Part shown: piece by piece, positions 34,063-42,605 of the stretch
Layout: each line of letters begins with the position of its first letter
How positions within the stretch are numbered: the stretch's first letter is position 1
Source: Caballeronia sp.
Lineage (GTDB): Bacteria > Pseudomonadota > Gammaproteobacteria > Burkholderiales > Burkholderiaceae
Reading direction: 5' to 3'
DNA length: 43,002 nt
Assembly (NCBI RefSeq): GCF_028292365.1
Contig: NZ_JAQGMM010000141.1
Location: 1-43,002, forward strand
Position numbers and translations under genes: made by a program
Notes under the pieces: model-generated
Database searches by the model: none
Told to the model about the DNA's origin: nothing
What the model saw: only the letters and a program-made list of their open reading frames with translations

Positions 34063-35652
34063 TCAAAGAGACGCGTCCACCACGTTTTCCTGTCTACGTG
34101 ATTCCGGATCGAATTCGATATGGTCCGTTCCATTGCGCGGCCCATCCTGGAGAACGGCTTCGATCGCCGCCCGGTCCACTTTGCCTTGTTCGGTTTGTGG
34201 CACGCAATCTACCGCGACGATGCGCACCCGGTTCGAAATGGACATGCCAAACACGGATTCAAGAATGCTTGCGCACCGCGTAGCCTCCACTCGTCTTCCC
34301 GCCCATGGCTCAACCAACGCGTTCCATGTATGGCCCGCCGACCCGTTCCCTGGCGCATACGCCGCGGCATAGCGCACGTCAGGCAGCCAGCAGAGGATTT
34401 CCTCGATCTTGGTCGGGCTGATACAAACACCATCGATCACTGCCACATCGGAGGCACGCCCGAGGACATGCAAATTGCCTTGCTCGTCAATAAAGCCGGT
34501 GTCGCCCATCAGGCACCAGCCGTCGCGAAACTTTTGCAACTCCGCTTCCGGTTGCCTGTAGTATCCCTGCGCCACAGAACACGATTTAACCTCGATGTTG
34601 CCAATTTCTCCGGCACCCGCGTGCCGTCCATCTGCGCGGCGAATGCATACCTCGACGCCATTGATAATGCGTCCCGCGCTGAATGGCAGATTGCCGGTCG
34701 CCTCATACCTGGGCGGAGCAAGCACGCTCACCAGGCCTGCCTCGCTCGCGCCGTACATATGCTTGAGCACTGGGCCGAAACGCTTGATTGCACGATGCCG
34801 CAGAACCGCAGGCGCCGAGCCCCCGACATGAGCAATCGAGCGCAACGACGACAGGTCGCGCCAGCGTGCGTCCGGATGATCCATCGTTTCGAAAAGTTGC
34901 GGTTCGACGAGCAGCAAGTCGGTGATGCGTTCCGACTCGATCGTCGAGAGCGTCGCGGCAGGGTCGTAGTGGCGGTCGAGCACGATCGTGCCTCCTCCCA
35001 TCAAGGTCGAGTCCACAAGTACTTGTGAAATGTAGGCAAGCGCGCCATTGATGAGTTGCCGCTTATCTTCTGCCCTCTCTGCTCTGACCATTGCCGAATA
35101 CGCCGCAAACGACCGCCGGCTGCATTTCGGCACGCCGGTCGTGCCACCGGACGATACGAGTCCCGCGAGCTCATCAGGCATGGCACGGCTGTGCAAGGGC
35201 AGATCCGACTGCGCTGCAGCAAGCCGATCGAGCCGCAAAGTATCAGCGCCGAAATCCACTGGCACGACGCGCGTAGCCACGCCTTCAGGGACGAAGTAAA
35301 CGGTTTGTTCGAACACGACCAGGAGCGTAGGCTGGATTCTGGCAAGCAGGGCCTTCTGCTGATCGCGATTCGCCAGCGCAGGCGTGAACATCGTCGCGGC
35401 ACCAAGAAGATTCGCCGCGTAGCGGATAGCGAGTGCATCGGGACAGTTAGGTGCAAGCAATGCGACCAGACAACCCCGGCCAATACCGAGCGCCCTGAGC
35501 GCACGTGCGTAGCGAAAGATCGAGCGACGCAGCGCACCGCCAGTCACGTCGGTACGAAGATAACGCAGCACGGGTTTATCAGACCGCATGCCCAGCTCGT
35601 CGAGTAATGCATCAAGATAGAGCCGCTCTGTTGTTTCGCTGTAATTTGTCAT
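34063..35652 (-). CDS. AMP-dependent acyl-CoA synthetase/ligase family protein
   Basis: A 529-residue adenylate-forming enzyme from the ATG at 35652 (MTNYSETTERLYLDALLDEL); an ATG at 35676 is also possible, and the open frame reaches 35973. The core motifs are the P-loop GLVSSGGTTGVPKCSRRS, LKHMYGASEAGLVSVLAPP (A5), GWCLMGDTGFIDEQGNLHVL (A7/A8), and a C-terminal domain ending with EQGKVDRAAIEAVL, where Lys is the catalytic A10 residue. It should activate a carboxylic acid with ATP. The substrate is unknown; no carrier protein or PKS gene is near, so the context does not help. A repeated ACTCAGGAAA spans the start region. Confidence 0.85.
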   Translation of the reverse strand: MTNYSETTERLYLDALLDELGMRSDKPVLRYLRTDVTGGALRRSIFRYARALRALGIGRGCLVALLAPNCPDALAIRYAANLLGAATMFTPALANRDQQKALLARIQPTLLVVFEQTVYFVPEGVATRVVPVDFGADTLRLDRLAAAQSDLPLHSRAMPDELAGLVSSGGTTGVPKCSRRSFAAYSAMVRAERAEDKRQLINGALAYISQVLVDSTLMGGGTIVLDRHYDPAATLSTIESERITDLLLVEPQLFETMDHPDARWRDLSSLRSIAHVGGSAPAVLRHRAIKRFGPVLKHMYGASEAGLVSVLAPPRYEATGNLPFSAGRIINGVEVCIRRADGRHAGAGEIGNIEVKSCSVAQGYYRQPEAELQKFRDGWCLMGDTGFIDEQGNLHVLGRASDVAVIDGVCISPTKIEEILCWLPDVRYAAAYAPGNGSAGHTWNALVEPWAGRRVEATRCASILESVFGMSISNRVRIVAVDCVPQTEQGKVDRAAIEAVLQDGPRNGTDHIEFDPESRRQENVVDASL

Positions 35653-35663
35653 GATCGATCCAT

Positions 35664-35688
35664 TTTCCTGAGTCATATTTCCTGAGTC
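35664..35688. repeat. 11-bp direct repeat at the ligase start
   Basis: TTTCCTGAGTC occurs at 35664-35674 and 35678-35688 with a 3-bp spacer. On the minus strand it duplicates CAGGAAA plus an ATG context, giving two candidate ribosome binding sites and starts for the ligase. Confidence 0.6.
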
Positions 35689-35911
35689 GGTGGGGGCCTT
35701 CGCTGCGCATTCGGCCGTCAGCCTGTGCGCTCTCGCGACCCAATCCGCCCTTGCGTTGAACGCATGATGCGAGCGGAGAATGAGCGCAAAATTAGCTGAT
35801 CCGTGCGGTCGCGAAATCTCGATATCCGGAGCCGTTAATTCCCGTTTAATATTCGACACCACTCTCCTCTTCATCCATTCATCGACGTGCATGAATGCAA
35901 GAGAGAGAAAA

Positions 35912-36121
35912 ATGAGTGATCTAATTGATGAACGTCTCGTCAACCTGAACGAGATAGCGACGGATTGTTTCAACGTTGAACCCTTCGCTCTCGACGCGAA
36001 GCGGCCGGAAATTCACATTGCGGTGAAGCCTGCCAATATTGTCCGTGCGCTTGAAAGTGCTTACGACCTTGGACTCATCGCCGGTTATCAATTGACATGG
36101 GCTGGAATGTCCCGTCCCTGA
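35912..36121 (+). CDS. Small hypothetical protein (69 aa)
   Basis: 69 residues beginning MSDLIDERLVNLNEIATDCF, then FALDAKRPEIHIAVKPANIV and a helix RALESAYDLGLIAGYQL. The ribosome binding site AGAGAGAG is 4 nt upstream; an ATG at 35891 is an alternative. It is divergent from the ligase and overlaps the 3' end of the OmpR-type gene by 34 bp on the opposite strand. It looks soluble. I do not recognise the family. Confidence 0.55.
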   Translation: MSDLIDERLVNLNEIATDCFNVEPFALDAKRPEIHIAVKPANIVRALESAYDLGLIAGYQLTWAGMSRP

Positions 36122-36780
36122 TCTCCAGGCATCACCGTCCAGCCGAGGCCGCGTATATTTCGGATCAGTGATTGCCCGAACTTCTTGCGCATCGAGTGAA
36201 TCAGCACGTCGACCACATTGCTTTCCACCTCTTTATCCCATCCGTATAACCTGTCCTCGAGTTGATCGCGCAACAGGATTGCACCGGGCCTTTCAAGGAA
36301 CGCGTGCATCAGCGCGAATTCACGCGCGGAGAGCGTTGACGCGGCGCCATTGCAATACAACTGGCGCGTCGCCAGATCAAGACCTAACGTTTCGCCTCCA
36401 ATGCGAGACGTGGCGTATCCCGCCTTACGCCGTAATATTGCTCGAATGCGCGCGAGTTCTTCTCGCACTTCCAGTGGCTTGAGCAGACAGTCGTCGGCGC
36501 CAACGTCGAGACTGCACACGCGAGTTTCAAGATCCTCGCGCGCAGCAAGAATCAGAACCGGCACGTCGTCGCCAGCGGCACGAATCATACGCAGCACGTC
36601 AATGCCGCCCGCATCCGGCAAGCCGATCCCAAGCATGACGAACGTGTAGTAAGCAGCGCTGATTGCGCGGCGTCCTGCCTCGCCGTCACGAACCCAGTCG
36701 ACGCTATAGCCGGCGTCTTTCAGTGCACGAAGCAAGCTTTGACCGGTGTGCAAATCGTCTTCAATCAACAGTACTCGCAT
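36088..36780 (-). CDS. OmpR-type regulator with a degenerate receiver
   Basis: A 230-residue regulator (start MRVLLIEDDLHTGQSLL at 36780): receiver domain 1-120, winged helix-turn-helix 130-220 (LSAREFALMHAFLERPGAIL, SNVVDVLIHSMRKKFG). It resembles QseB/TctD. The acidic pair (Glu7, Asp8, Asp9) and Lys101 are present. The phospho-acceptor position is Gly51 (TFVMLGIGLPD, codon GGG) where the family has Asp, and the conserved Thr is Ala79 (VLILAARED). Aspartate phosphorylation is therefore not expected. No histidine kinase is adjacent. It could act constitutively or respond through another contact. Confidence 0.88.
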   Translation of the reverse strand: MRVLLIEDDLHTGQSLLRALKDAGYSVDWVRDGEAGRRAISAAYYTFVMLGIGLPDAGGIDVLRMIRAAGDDVPVLILAAREDLETRVCSLDVGADDCLLKPLEVREELARIRAILRRKAGYATSRIGGETLGLDLATRQLYCNGAASTLSAREFALMHAFLERPGAILLRDQLEDRLYGWDKEVESNVVDVLIHSMRKKFGQSLIRNIRGLGWTVMPGDQGRDIPAHVN

Positions 36781-36794
36781 GATTAACCCGACAT

Positions 36795-36977
36795 TCATTG
36801 ATCGAGGCCGCTTACTGCAGCGGACTGATCGAAAGGATGATGTTGTCGGTTGGTGCCGTTCAGCATGATCTTGTAGAGCGCGCCGGCATCCTCGTTCAGG
36901 TCATCGTCCGAAACATAGATGTTGTTGGCCGAGTGGAAAACGCGGGAGCGGCTAAGCTGAATCACAAAGCCAAACCA
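36795..36977 (-). pseudogene. C-terminal fragment of an unknown protein
   Basis: A leftward frame ending in TGA at 36795 reads FGFVIQLSRSRVFHSANNIY, then VSDDDLNEDAGALYKIMLNG. The NNIYVSDDDLNEDAGALYKI segment looks like a propeller-type blade of an exported esterase- or lactonase-like protein. There is no start and no upstream part. It lies 15 bp before the OmpR-type gene. The family cannot be named from this length. Confidence 0.35.
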
Positions 36978-37245
36978 GCGCGCCGCTCATTCATTGAAGA
37001 AGGACTACGTAGGGTTCACGGTGACGCGAATCTGGCGAGAGTGAATTCTGCTGGACACCAACGCGATTTCCATCACCAAAACTGGGATAAAACGGCATTG
37101 AAACGTGGCGGGAAGTATGTCTGCCGGGTTCCTGCCGCTCATCCCCAAAATTGGTGATATCGGCACCGGCGGCGCGGGTGAAACAAGCGCCATTCCTGGT
37201 TCAGCCACTGAGGAAAAGGAGGGAGAGTCCGACACTGTCATATTT

Positions 37246-38150
37246 TTATTTGAGCGAATACACCGGACGGAACCAGAGGTCTGCCACACGATAAAACAGG
37301 CTATCCGCCTCGGATTCGAGTATTGCTGCGTGAGCCGGCCGTAGCGCGCAAGCATCGGCGCGAACCCGCATGTCGCCTCGGACGCCGTCATGTGGCTTGC
37401 GAACATGCACCGCGATACGCCAATGGTTTCTATGGCGGTGGTAATCCATGTGGCTGCAAGCTCAAAGGACCAGCGCACGCCAAACACCTGCTCCAGCGCG
37501 GAGACATCCACTCGCACGTTGTCGCAATCGGCCAGGTCAGCGACCCCGCGTTTCCATCGGACGTAGTTTTCCGCATCGCCATTCAGAGGCCAGCCCATCG
37601 GTTCGATCGTGAAGCCGATCCCCGGACATTTCCGAACGACGGAGACAATATCCGGCAACTGATAGGCAAGGACTTCGATACCAAACCTGAGGTCATGGCG
37701 TTTCAACAGTTCAAGCCGTTTTCGCCAGAATGGATCGGCCAGCAGGTTGATGCTTCCTGGACGGTACGGCTGGCGCACTCGATCCCAGGCCATCAGTTGG
37801 CGCACGCCCGTGATCCGTTCAATACCAGCGTAGTAATCCAGAGTTTTTTCAATGTCCGGATCGAGAAGATCGACTTGAACGACGAAGGCATGGCGTAACC
37901 CGTGCGCTTGCTCCCATTGCCGTATTTGCGCGCTTGACCCATCGTGAGCTAGAGGAATGTTCCCGGTACAGACCAAGCCGTCGAGATGATATTCCCGCCT
38001 CTCTGCAGAAGTATCCTCCGCACAATTTCCGCTTACCCATTCGCCCGAAAAACCTTGCGTCAACAGAGGCGTTTCGACGGATTCAGGCGTCGTCGGCGTG
38101 CCCCTCTCCAGGCGCAAATGGGCATCGATAAACTTCTTTTGTAGAGGCAT
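37246..38150 (-). pseudogene. Amidohydrolase-2 family gene, frameshifted and lacking metal ligands
   Basis: The leftward gene starts near 38150 (MPLQKKFIDAHLRLERG). The TIM-barrel pattern of the Amidohydrolase 2 family is visible: FVVQVDLLDPDIEKTL, GVRQLMAWDRVRQPYRPG, WRKRLELLKRHDLRFGIEVL, WSFELAATWITTAIETIGVS and RCMFASHM. After RLTQQYS at about 37322 one base is missing (TCGAA for TCGGAA); the correct ending ESEADSLFYRVADLWFRPVY continues in another frame to TGA at 37246. The original frame instead runs to 37005 as nonsense. The usual HxH metal site (DAHHHLWD) is DAHLRLER, and the later N-H-A-G site is EPMG, so catalytic ligands are lost too. Confidence 0.7.
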
Positions 38151-38421
38151 GGAACACACGTGACTGTTGGCTTTGATGGATTGCATCGGACGGCGCGCTG
38201 ATCCGGTCCGCATCCAGTACGCTGCCCGCCAGCACACCCATTGTTCCCCCGCAGAATTAGATTCCCATTAAGCGCAGATGCATGCGCCGCATGGTCTATT
38301 TGATCTGTCGTCGCTCGACTGAATCGCCTCTGACGATATCCGTTGAATTGACTAAACTAGTCTCTCTACCGGGGATATCATTTCCCGTCGACATTCCCAC
38401 TCCCGTCTGTCGGAGGCCAAG
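38151..38421. other. Divergent region before the LuxR-type gene
   Basis: 271 bp between the broken amidohydrolase and the LuxR-type gene. A TTGACT with ACTAAACTAGT (about 38348-38362) is a possible -35 region, but no good -10 is visible at the right distance. No gene seen. Confidence 0.3.
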
Positions 38422-39604
38422 GTGCCGCAGTCCGAGCTTGCGGATCTTATTGACCTTATCTATGCGGCTGCCCTGGCTGAGGGCACAACCTGGCCCGAGG
38501 TCGCTCGCCACATTTTCACGCTGACGGGAGCCCAGCAAGCCAGCCTGATTCTTCCCGCTGCGAACGGGACAGAACGCAATGTCTTCCTCGAGCCCGGCAC
38601 ATACGACGAGCGGGTTCGCCATTACTATCGGGACATCTTTCCTTGGCGCGTGGCAGCTGGAAGCTCGATTCGTGAGGACCGAGCGCCCGTCGGGCGGGTT
38701 GTGCGCGGGGAAGATATCGTGCCCGATCGTGAGTTTCTGGACAGTGAGTTTTATAACGACTACGGACGTCACGCCGGTTTCCGGCACATGATTGGCGGAT
38801 TGCTGAGCACGGAAACGGCTGTATCGATCGCATTTACACGCGACGCCGCGGCAGGACCGTTCGAAGAGCACGACAGGCATGTGTTGCAGTTGCTCATGCC
38901 ACACTTGCAACGCGCGATTCAGTTGCGGAACCGGTTCGAGCCTGATGCATCCAGGCTTGGCGCCGGCGCGCTGGATGCCCTTTCGATTGCCGTGATTGTT
39001 GTGGACGGGACCCTGCGCGTCAAACACGCGAACGCGGCAGCGGTCGCGTTGACAAACGGGCACTGCGGCATGACCGTGAGCCGGACCGGGCCGGACCGGG
39101 CCCGACCGGAGCCCGGGAAACACGCTACTTTCGGCACGCCACCCCGACGATCATTCAAGATTGAGCCAACTCGTTGCCGCAGTGGCAAAAGGCGGTTCCG
39201 GATGTGCGCTAAGGATGCGCAACACGCGCGACGAACCTGCGAGCCGAGCCTCGCTCGCCGTCCTCGTCTCTCCAGCGATGACGCATTTCCTTTCCGGCCC
39301 CGGGACCGGCTGTCGCATCCAGCCAGGCACCGCAATGATCGTTGCGCGCCATTTGAACCACCCTTCGTTGCCACACCCTGGCCTGATGTGCGACTTGTAT
39401 GGGCTCACAAAAGCCGAGACGGCAGTTGCGCTTTCGTTTGGCGGAGGCGCGACCACCGAGGACGTTGCAAGGATCAGGCGTGTATCGCCCGAGACAGTCC
39501 GAAGCCGGGTCAAGGCCATTTTGCGCAAGACCAACACAAGCAACCTGCGTGACCTGGAGCGAATCATCGCAATCAGTTCCGCGATGCTACCTGCTCCGTT
39601 GTGA
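38422..39604 (+). pseudogene. LuxR-family regulator broken by a 10-bp duplication
   Basis: The start is GTG at 38422 with GGAGG 5 nt upstream. Frame 1 encodes the N-terminal sensor region (HIFTLTGAQQASLILPAANG, LLMPHLQRAIQLRNRF, IAVIVVDGTLRVKHANAAAV). From 39161 another frame encodes the C-terminal LuxR helix-turn-helix (YGLTKAETAVALSFGGG, SPETVRSRVKAILRKTN). The frame changes at a tandem decamer CCGGACCGGG (39081-39090 and 39091-39100). Deleting one copy gives GMTVSRTGPDRSPG, then NTLLSARHPDDHSRLSQLVA, a continuous 390-residue protein of normal family form. As sequenced, the product lacks its DNA-binding domain. Confidence 0.88.
39081..39100. repeat. Tandem 10-bp duplication in the LuxR-type gene
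   Basis: Two identical decamers CCGGACCGGG, followed by a third degenerate one (CCCGACCGGA). Ten is 1 modulo 3, equal to the frame change between the two halves of the gene. The GC-rich repeated tract is prone to replication slippage. Confidence 0.85.
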
Positions 39605-39652
39605 TGTTGCCGCAGTGGCTGCGATCTGAAATCCTGTCTCGTTCAATCAATA

Positions 39653-39666
39653 AGTTATCCATAACT
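39653..39666. other. Short perfect palindrome between LuxR and cytochrome genes
   Basis: AGTTATCCATAACT, 6-bp arms around CC, in an AT-rich patch 50 bp past the LuxR stop. It may be part of a transcription end or a binding site; no further support. Confidence 0.3.
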
Positions 39667-39735
39667 ATAGAAAACTTAAGAACCGTTGTCATGTGAAGTC
39701 GTCGGGCCCAGTTGTGAACCCGACCTACTCCTGCG

Positions 39736-39769
39736 AAAGGCGAAAGCGGCGCGGTGAGGCCGCCGCCAA
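39736..39769 (-). terminator. Terminator candidate for the cytochrome lipoprotein gene
   Basis: On the minus strand GCGGCG pairs with CGCCGC around a loop of 9 nt, followed by TTTCGCCTTTCGC. It lies about 40 bp past the stop at 39812. The T-run is interrupted, so it is a moderate candidate. Confidence 0.4.
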
Positions 39770-39811
39770 TGCTTCTTCGCGCACGTACCCCAACCGGCGC
39801 CCGGGCCTTGA

Positions 39812-42130
39812 TCAGTTCTTCAGCAGGCTCAGGTAGTTGCCGCTCGGATACGCGGTGTTCAGCCACGTCGCCAGTCGATTCACCTGGGTTTTATCGATTC
39901 CCTCGCCCTGCATCAGCGGAATCTGGTTCCACGTCCAGGTGGGGAAATTCTCGACAGTACCGCCGGACACGGTCCCGTGAACATAGTTGATCGCACATAA
40001 GCTCCTCATGCTCCAGAAGCAGGTCGTCTCGCCAGCCACAGCGTTCACCTGACCTTCGCGCTGCCACGAGTTGATGTTGAAGCTTGTTGTGGTGTCCATC
40101 CAGTTCGACAGGAATGCGCCGACAACCGCTTGCTCCGTCGAGAGGCTTGTGCCTTTCCAAACGCCGGTCTGGCCGCCGTTCCACACGTCGAGCGGACTGG
40201 AATCGCGAATCGTCCAGCCACGGGAGACGTTGGTGACGCCCACGCCGTTGTCCATTTCCTGGGCGCCCTTCAAGACGTACAGGAAGTTCCGGATGGGCTC
40301 AGGCCTGCCGCTGCTCTGATACAGGTTGTTGAGCAAGCCATACGCGTATTGCCAGTCTGTCGGCAAATGGACGTTGTGCGCGCCGGACCCGGGGTTCAGC
40401 AAGATCTGCAGGTAATACCACTGATTGGCCTTCACATAGTGCCCAACAGCGCTGCCGAACATGCTGTTGGTGGGCGGAAATCCTTGTATATGCGGGGAGA
40501 CATTGAATATGAATCGCCAATAACCACACCAGCCTCGCGACTCGGCTTTCGGAGCCTGCTCTTCATTAACCCATGCTGCCGGACAATTGGTTTCCAGCGA
40601 GTATTCCTGGGCGAGTTCCCATGACTTCAGAAGCTGCCATTGCACGGTCCCATAGAGGTTTTCCTGTTGTGGAATCGTATAACTCCCCGACACGCCCGCA
40701 TTCGGCGGAGCGAAGTCCTCGCCAAGCGCGACTCCCCAGTAATAAAGATCATTAAATATATTGCCCGTCTTGCCTTGAGCGTAGGGTGTACCGCCTGTAG
40801 CAAGCTGGTTTTTCATATTGTATGTTCCCGTCCCTGTGCCCTCTCCCGCGTATAACTTGTTTAAATTGCTGTTGGTGAAATAATCACCCCACGCATCTTT
40901 CGGATGGATGTGCGGAACCCAGTGATTCCAGTCGGGCAACTGAAAACCGATGGGTATTTCCCTGAGATTGATTTGTCCTTTGGTTGCTATAGCGGCTTTA
41001 TTTACGCCGCCAGGGAAGATCGCGGCGAGCGTGTCCATGTCGTTCTCGGACACGGCGTCTACGCCGGCCCCGCATGTCCAGTCGCTGACTGGCGCACTGT
41101 CCAGGCCCGGTCCGGGCTGATACGGAGGATTCCACGGTCTGCAATTAACGCCCGGCGTTGGGTATTTGCTCGCCAGGCTGCGGATATAACTGGCAATTTG
41201 CACGCCCTGGTTTTGAGTCAAACCGTGGTATTCGCTTCGAACAACAATGGAGTTGTTCGAATAATTGAATTTGAACAGGTCACTTCCGCTGGCAGCGTGA
41301 CAGTCCATGCAGTGAGCCTTGATCTGGCTGGCGTTGATGGGCGAATCGGTCAATGTAGCGCTTTGCCACAAAGCCTGCCCTGCACTGATATCACTCGCTC
41401 CGGGAAGCGGTGCGGTCCATTTGGTTGGATCGTCTTGAGTGAAACTGGTGCTCGCGATTAAGTTTTGCCCGGAGACATCCTGCAAATTAAACGATAAAAC
41501 TCTATAACCGGAACTGACGCCATCGGTTGTGTTGAATCGAAAATTAATAACGTTGCTGCCATTGACCGCGCCGGAGATAGGCACATTCAAGCTGATCGTG
41601 TCGTAGCCGCCTCCTATGCCGCCATACAATTTCGCATTACCGAGCACCGTAACACTTGCGTTGGTCAAGTCAATCCAGGCTCCGCCATTTATCTGAACGG
41701 AACCTTTAGCGTCGTACGATAAATTGTTAACCTTCATGGTCAGGACTTTAGCCGACGCACCGCTTGGGACAGTGAGCGTCGCGCTAACAATCTTGCCCGT
41801 GGCTGCGCTCATCACTTCCAGCGGCATCACGATAGCGCCTGACGTTGATGTGCCGGCATTGGTAGGAGAGGTCTGTGCAAGGCCGGATTGCCCCCCGGCG
41901 CCGCCCGAAGATGATAACGAAGATGACGACCCCGAGGCTGGGTTACCCGAGCTGGCGGAGCCTGATGAAGCGCCCGATGAAGCGCCGGCCGGCGCACTGG
42001 CAGAAGCGGGGTTGCTTGCAGAGCCGGATACGCCGTCGGACTGTCCCGCGCCGCCTCCACCGCCTCCGCACGCACTTAGGATGACACTGCTGACTACGAG
42101 AAACATCGAAACTTTATCGAGTGTTATCAT
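39812..42130 (-). CDS. Large exported lipoprotein with one c-type haem site
   Basis: 772 residues. The signal peptide ends in a lipobox, VILSAC (Cys21), followed by a Gly run and a Ser/Ala/Gly-rich linker to about residue 85. Residues 100-235 look like a beta-sandwich carbohydrate-binding-like domain (SATLTVPSGASAKVLTMKVN, GYDTISLNVPISGAVNGSNV). A haem c motif, CMDCH at 274-278, begins a small cytochrome c-type domain (GLTQNQGVQIASYIRSLASK). The last 400 residues are rich in Trp, Tyr and Asn (QLPDWNHWVPHIHPKDAWGD, YWRFIFNVSPHIQGFPPT) and unknown to me. It is probably an outer-membrane or periplasmic redox protein acting on a polymer or small organic substrate. It is monocistronic, with a weak ribosome binding site. 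Confidence 0.8.
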   Translation of the reverse strand: MITLDKVSMFLVVSSVILSACGGGGGGAGQSDGVSGSASNPASASAPAGASSGASSGSASSGNPASGSSSSLSSSGGAGGQSGLAQTSPTNAGTSTSGAIVMPLEVMSAATGKIVSATLTVPSGASAKVLTMKVNNLSYDAKGSVQINGGAWIDLTNASVTVLGNAKLYGGIGGGYDTISLNVPISGAVNGSNVINFRFNTTDGVSSGYRVLSFNLQDVSGQNLIASTSFTQDDPTKWTAPLPGASDISAGQALWQSATLTDSPINASQIKAHCMDCHAASGSDLFKFNYSNNSIVVRSEYHGLTQNQGVQIASYIRSLASKYPTPGVNCRPWNPPYQPGPGLDSAPVSDWTCGAGVDAVSENDMDTLAAIFPGGVNKAAIATKGQINLREIPIGFQLPDWNHWVPHIHPKDAWGDYFTNSNLNKLYAGEGTGTGTYNMKNQLATGGTPYAQGKTGNIFNDLYYWGVALGEDFAPPNAGVSGSYTIPQQENLYGTVQWQLLKSWELAQEYSLETNCPAAWVNEEQAPKAESRGWCGYWRFIFNVSPHIQGFPPTNSMFGSAVGHYVKANQWYYLQILLNPGSGAHNVHLPTDWQYAYGLLNNLYQSSGRPEPIRNFLYVLKGAQEMDNGVGVTNVSRGWTIRDSSPLDVWNGGQTGVWKGTSLSTEQAVVGAFLSNWMDTTTSFNINSWQREGQVNAVAGETTCFWSMRSLCAINYVHGTVSGGTVENFPTWTWNQIPLMQGEGIDKTQVNRLATWLNTAYPSGNYLSLLKN

Positions 42131-42296
42131 TTTTTATTCGGAGCGGAAAAGATAAAACCCCCAGCCTGGAAAGGCGAGAGTTGAGCATTTTTAGAGTCAG
42201 CGCGTGTTTCCGCAGAAGACCGCGCCTTGCATGACATAGCCTTGTGTTGCGGGAATAAGCCTGGACAGAGGACACCTGACACGCAGGGCAAACCCG

Positions 42297-42605
42297 TCAG
42301 GCTGGCAACGGTTTTCGCCCGTGCTGCCCATGCGACCAAGCCTTGTGGTTTTCATCAAATCGGGCAATGTCGCTAAGCCGGATGCCAGAAAGCACCAAGC
42401 CCACTAAGTCCACTAAGTCCATTACGCTGTTGTTGAAGAGTGCGTAAAGAGTGTTGGATATATTGTCTGAAGAATTAAAAGAGGCGCGTGCAATTATGGA
42501 TTTAGGCTCGTATTGCGCCGAGCACATTTGCTGATTGTTTGATTGGCGCAGCTCGATTAGTTGTCCCACAGGAGCAATGGTCTTCGGGTCACCGAGCTTA
42601 GGCAT
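42297..42605 (-). CDS. Small hypothetical protein (102 aa)
   Basis: 102 residues from the ATG at 42605 (MPKLGDPKTIAPVGQLIELR), with GGAG 9 nt upstream; the open frame extends to 42659. The middle has SIIARASFNSSDNISNTLYA and a helix LFNNSVMDLVDLVGLVLSGI. A 9-bp tandem duplication (42401-42418) encodes part of the DLVDLVGLV segment. The family is not recognised, and coding status is uncertain. Confidence 0.4.
   Translation of the reverse strand: MPKLGDPKTIAPVGQLIELRQSNNQQMCSAQYEPKSIIARASFNSSDNISNTLYALFNNSVMDLVDLVGLVLSGIRLSDIARFDENHKAWSHGQHGRKPLPA
42401..42418. repeat. In-frame tandem 9-bp duplication
   Basis: CCACTAAGT at 42401-42409 and 42410-42418, with a third degenerate start (CCATTACG) after it. 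Nine bases keep the frame of the small leftward gene and repeat a three-residue unit in it. Confidence 0.7.
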
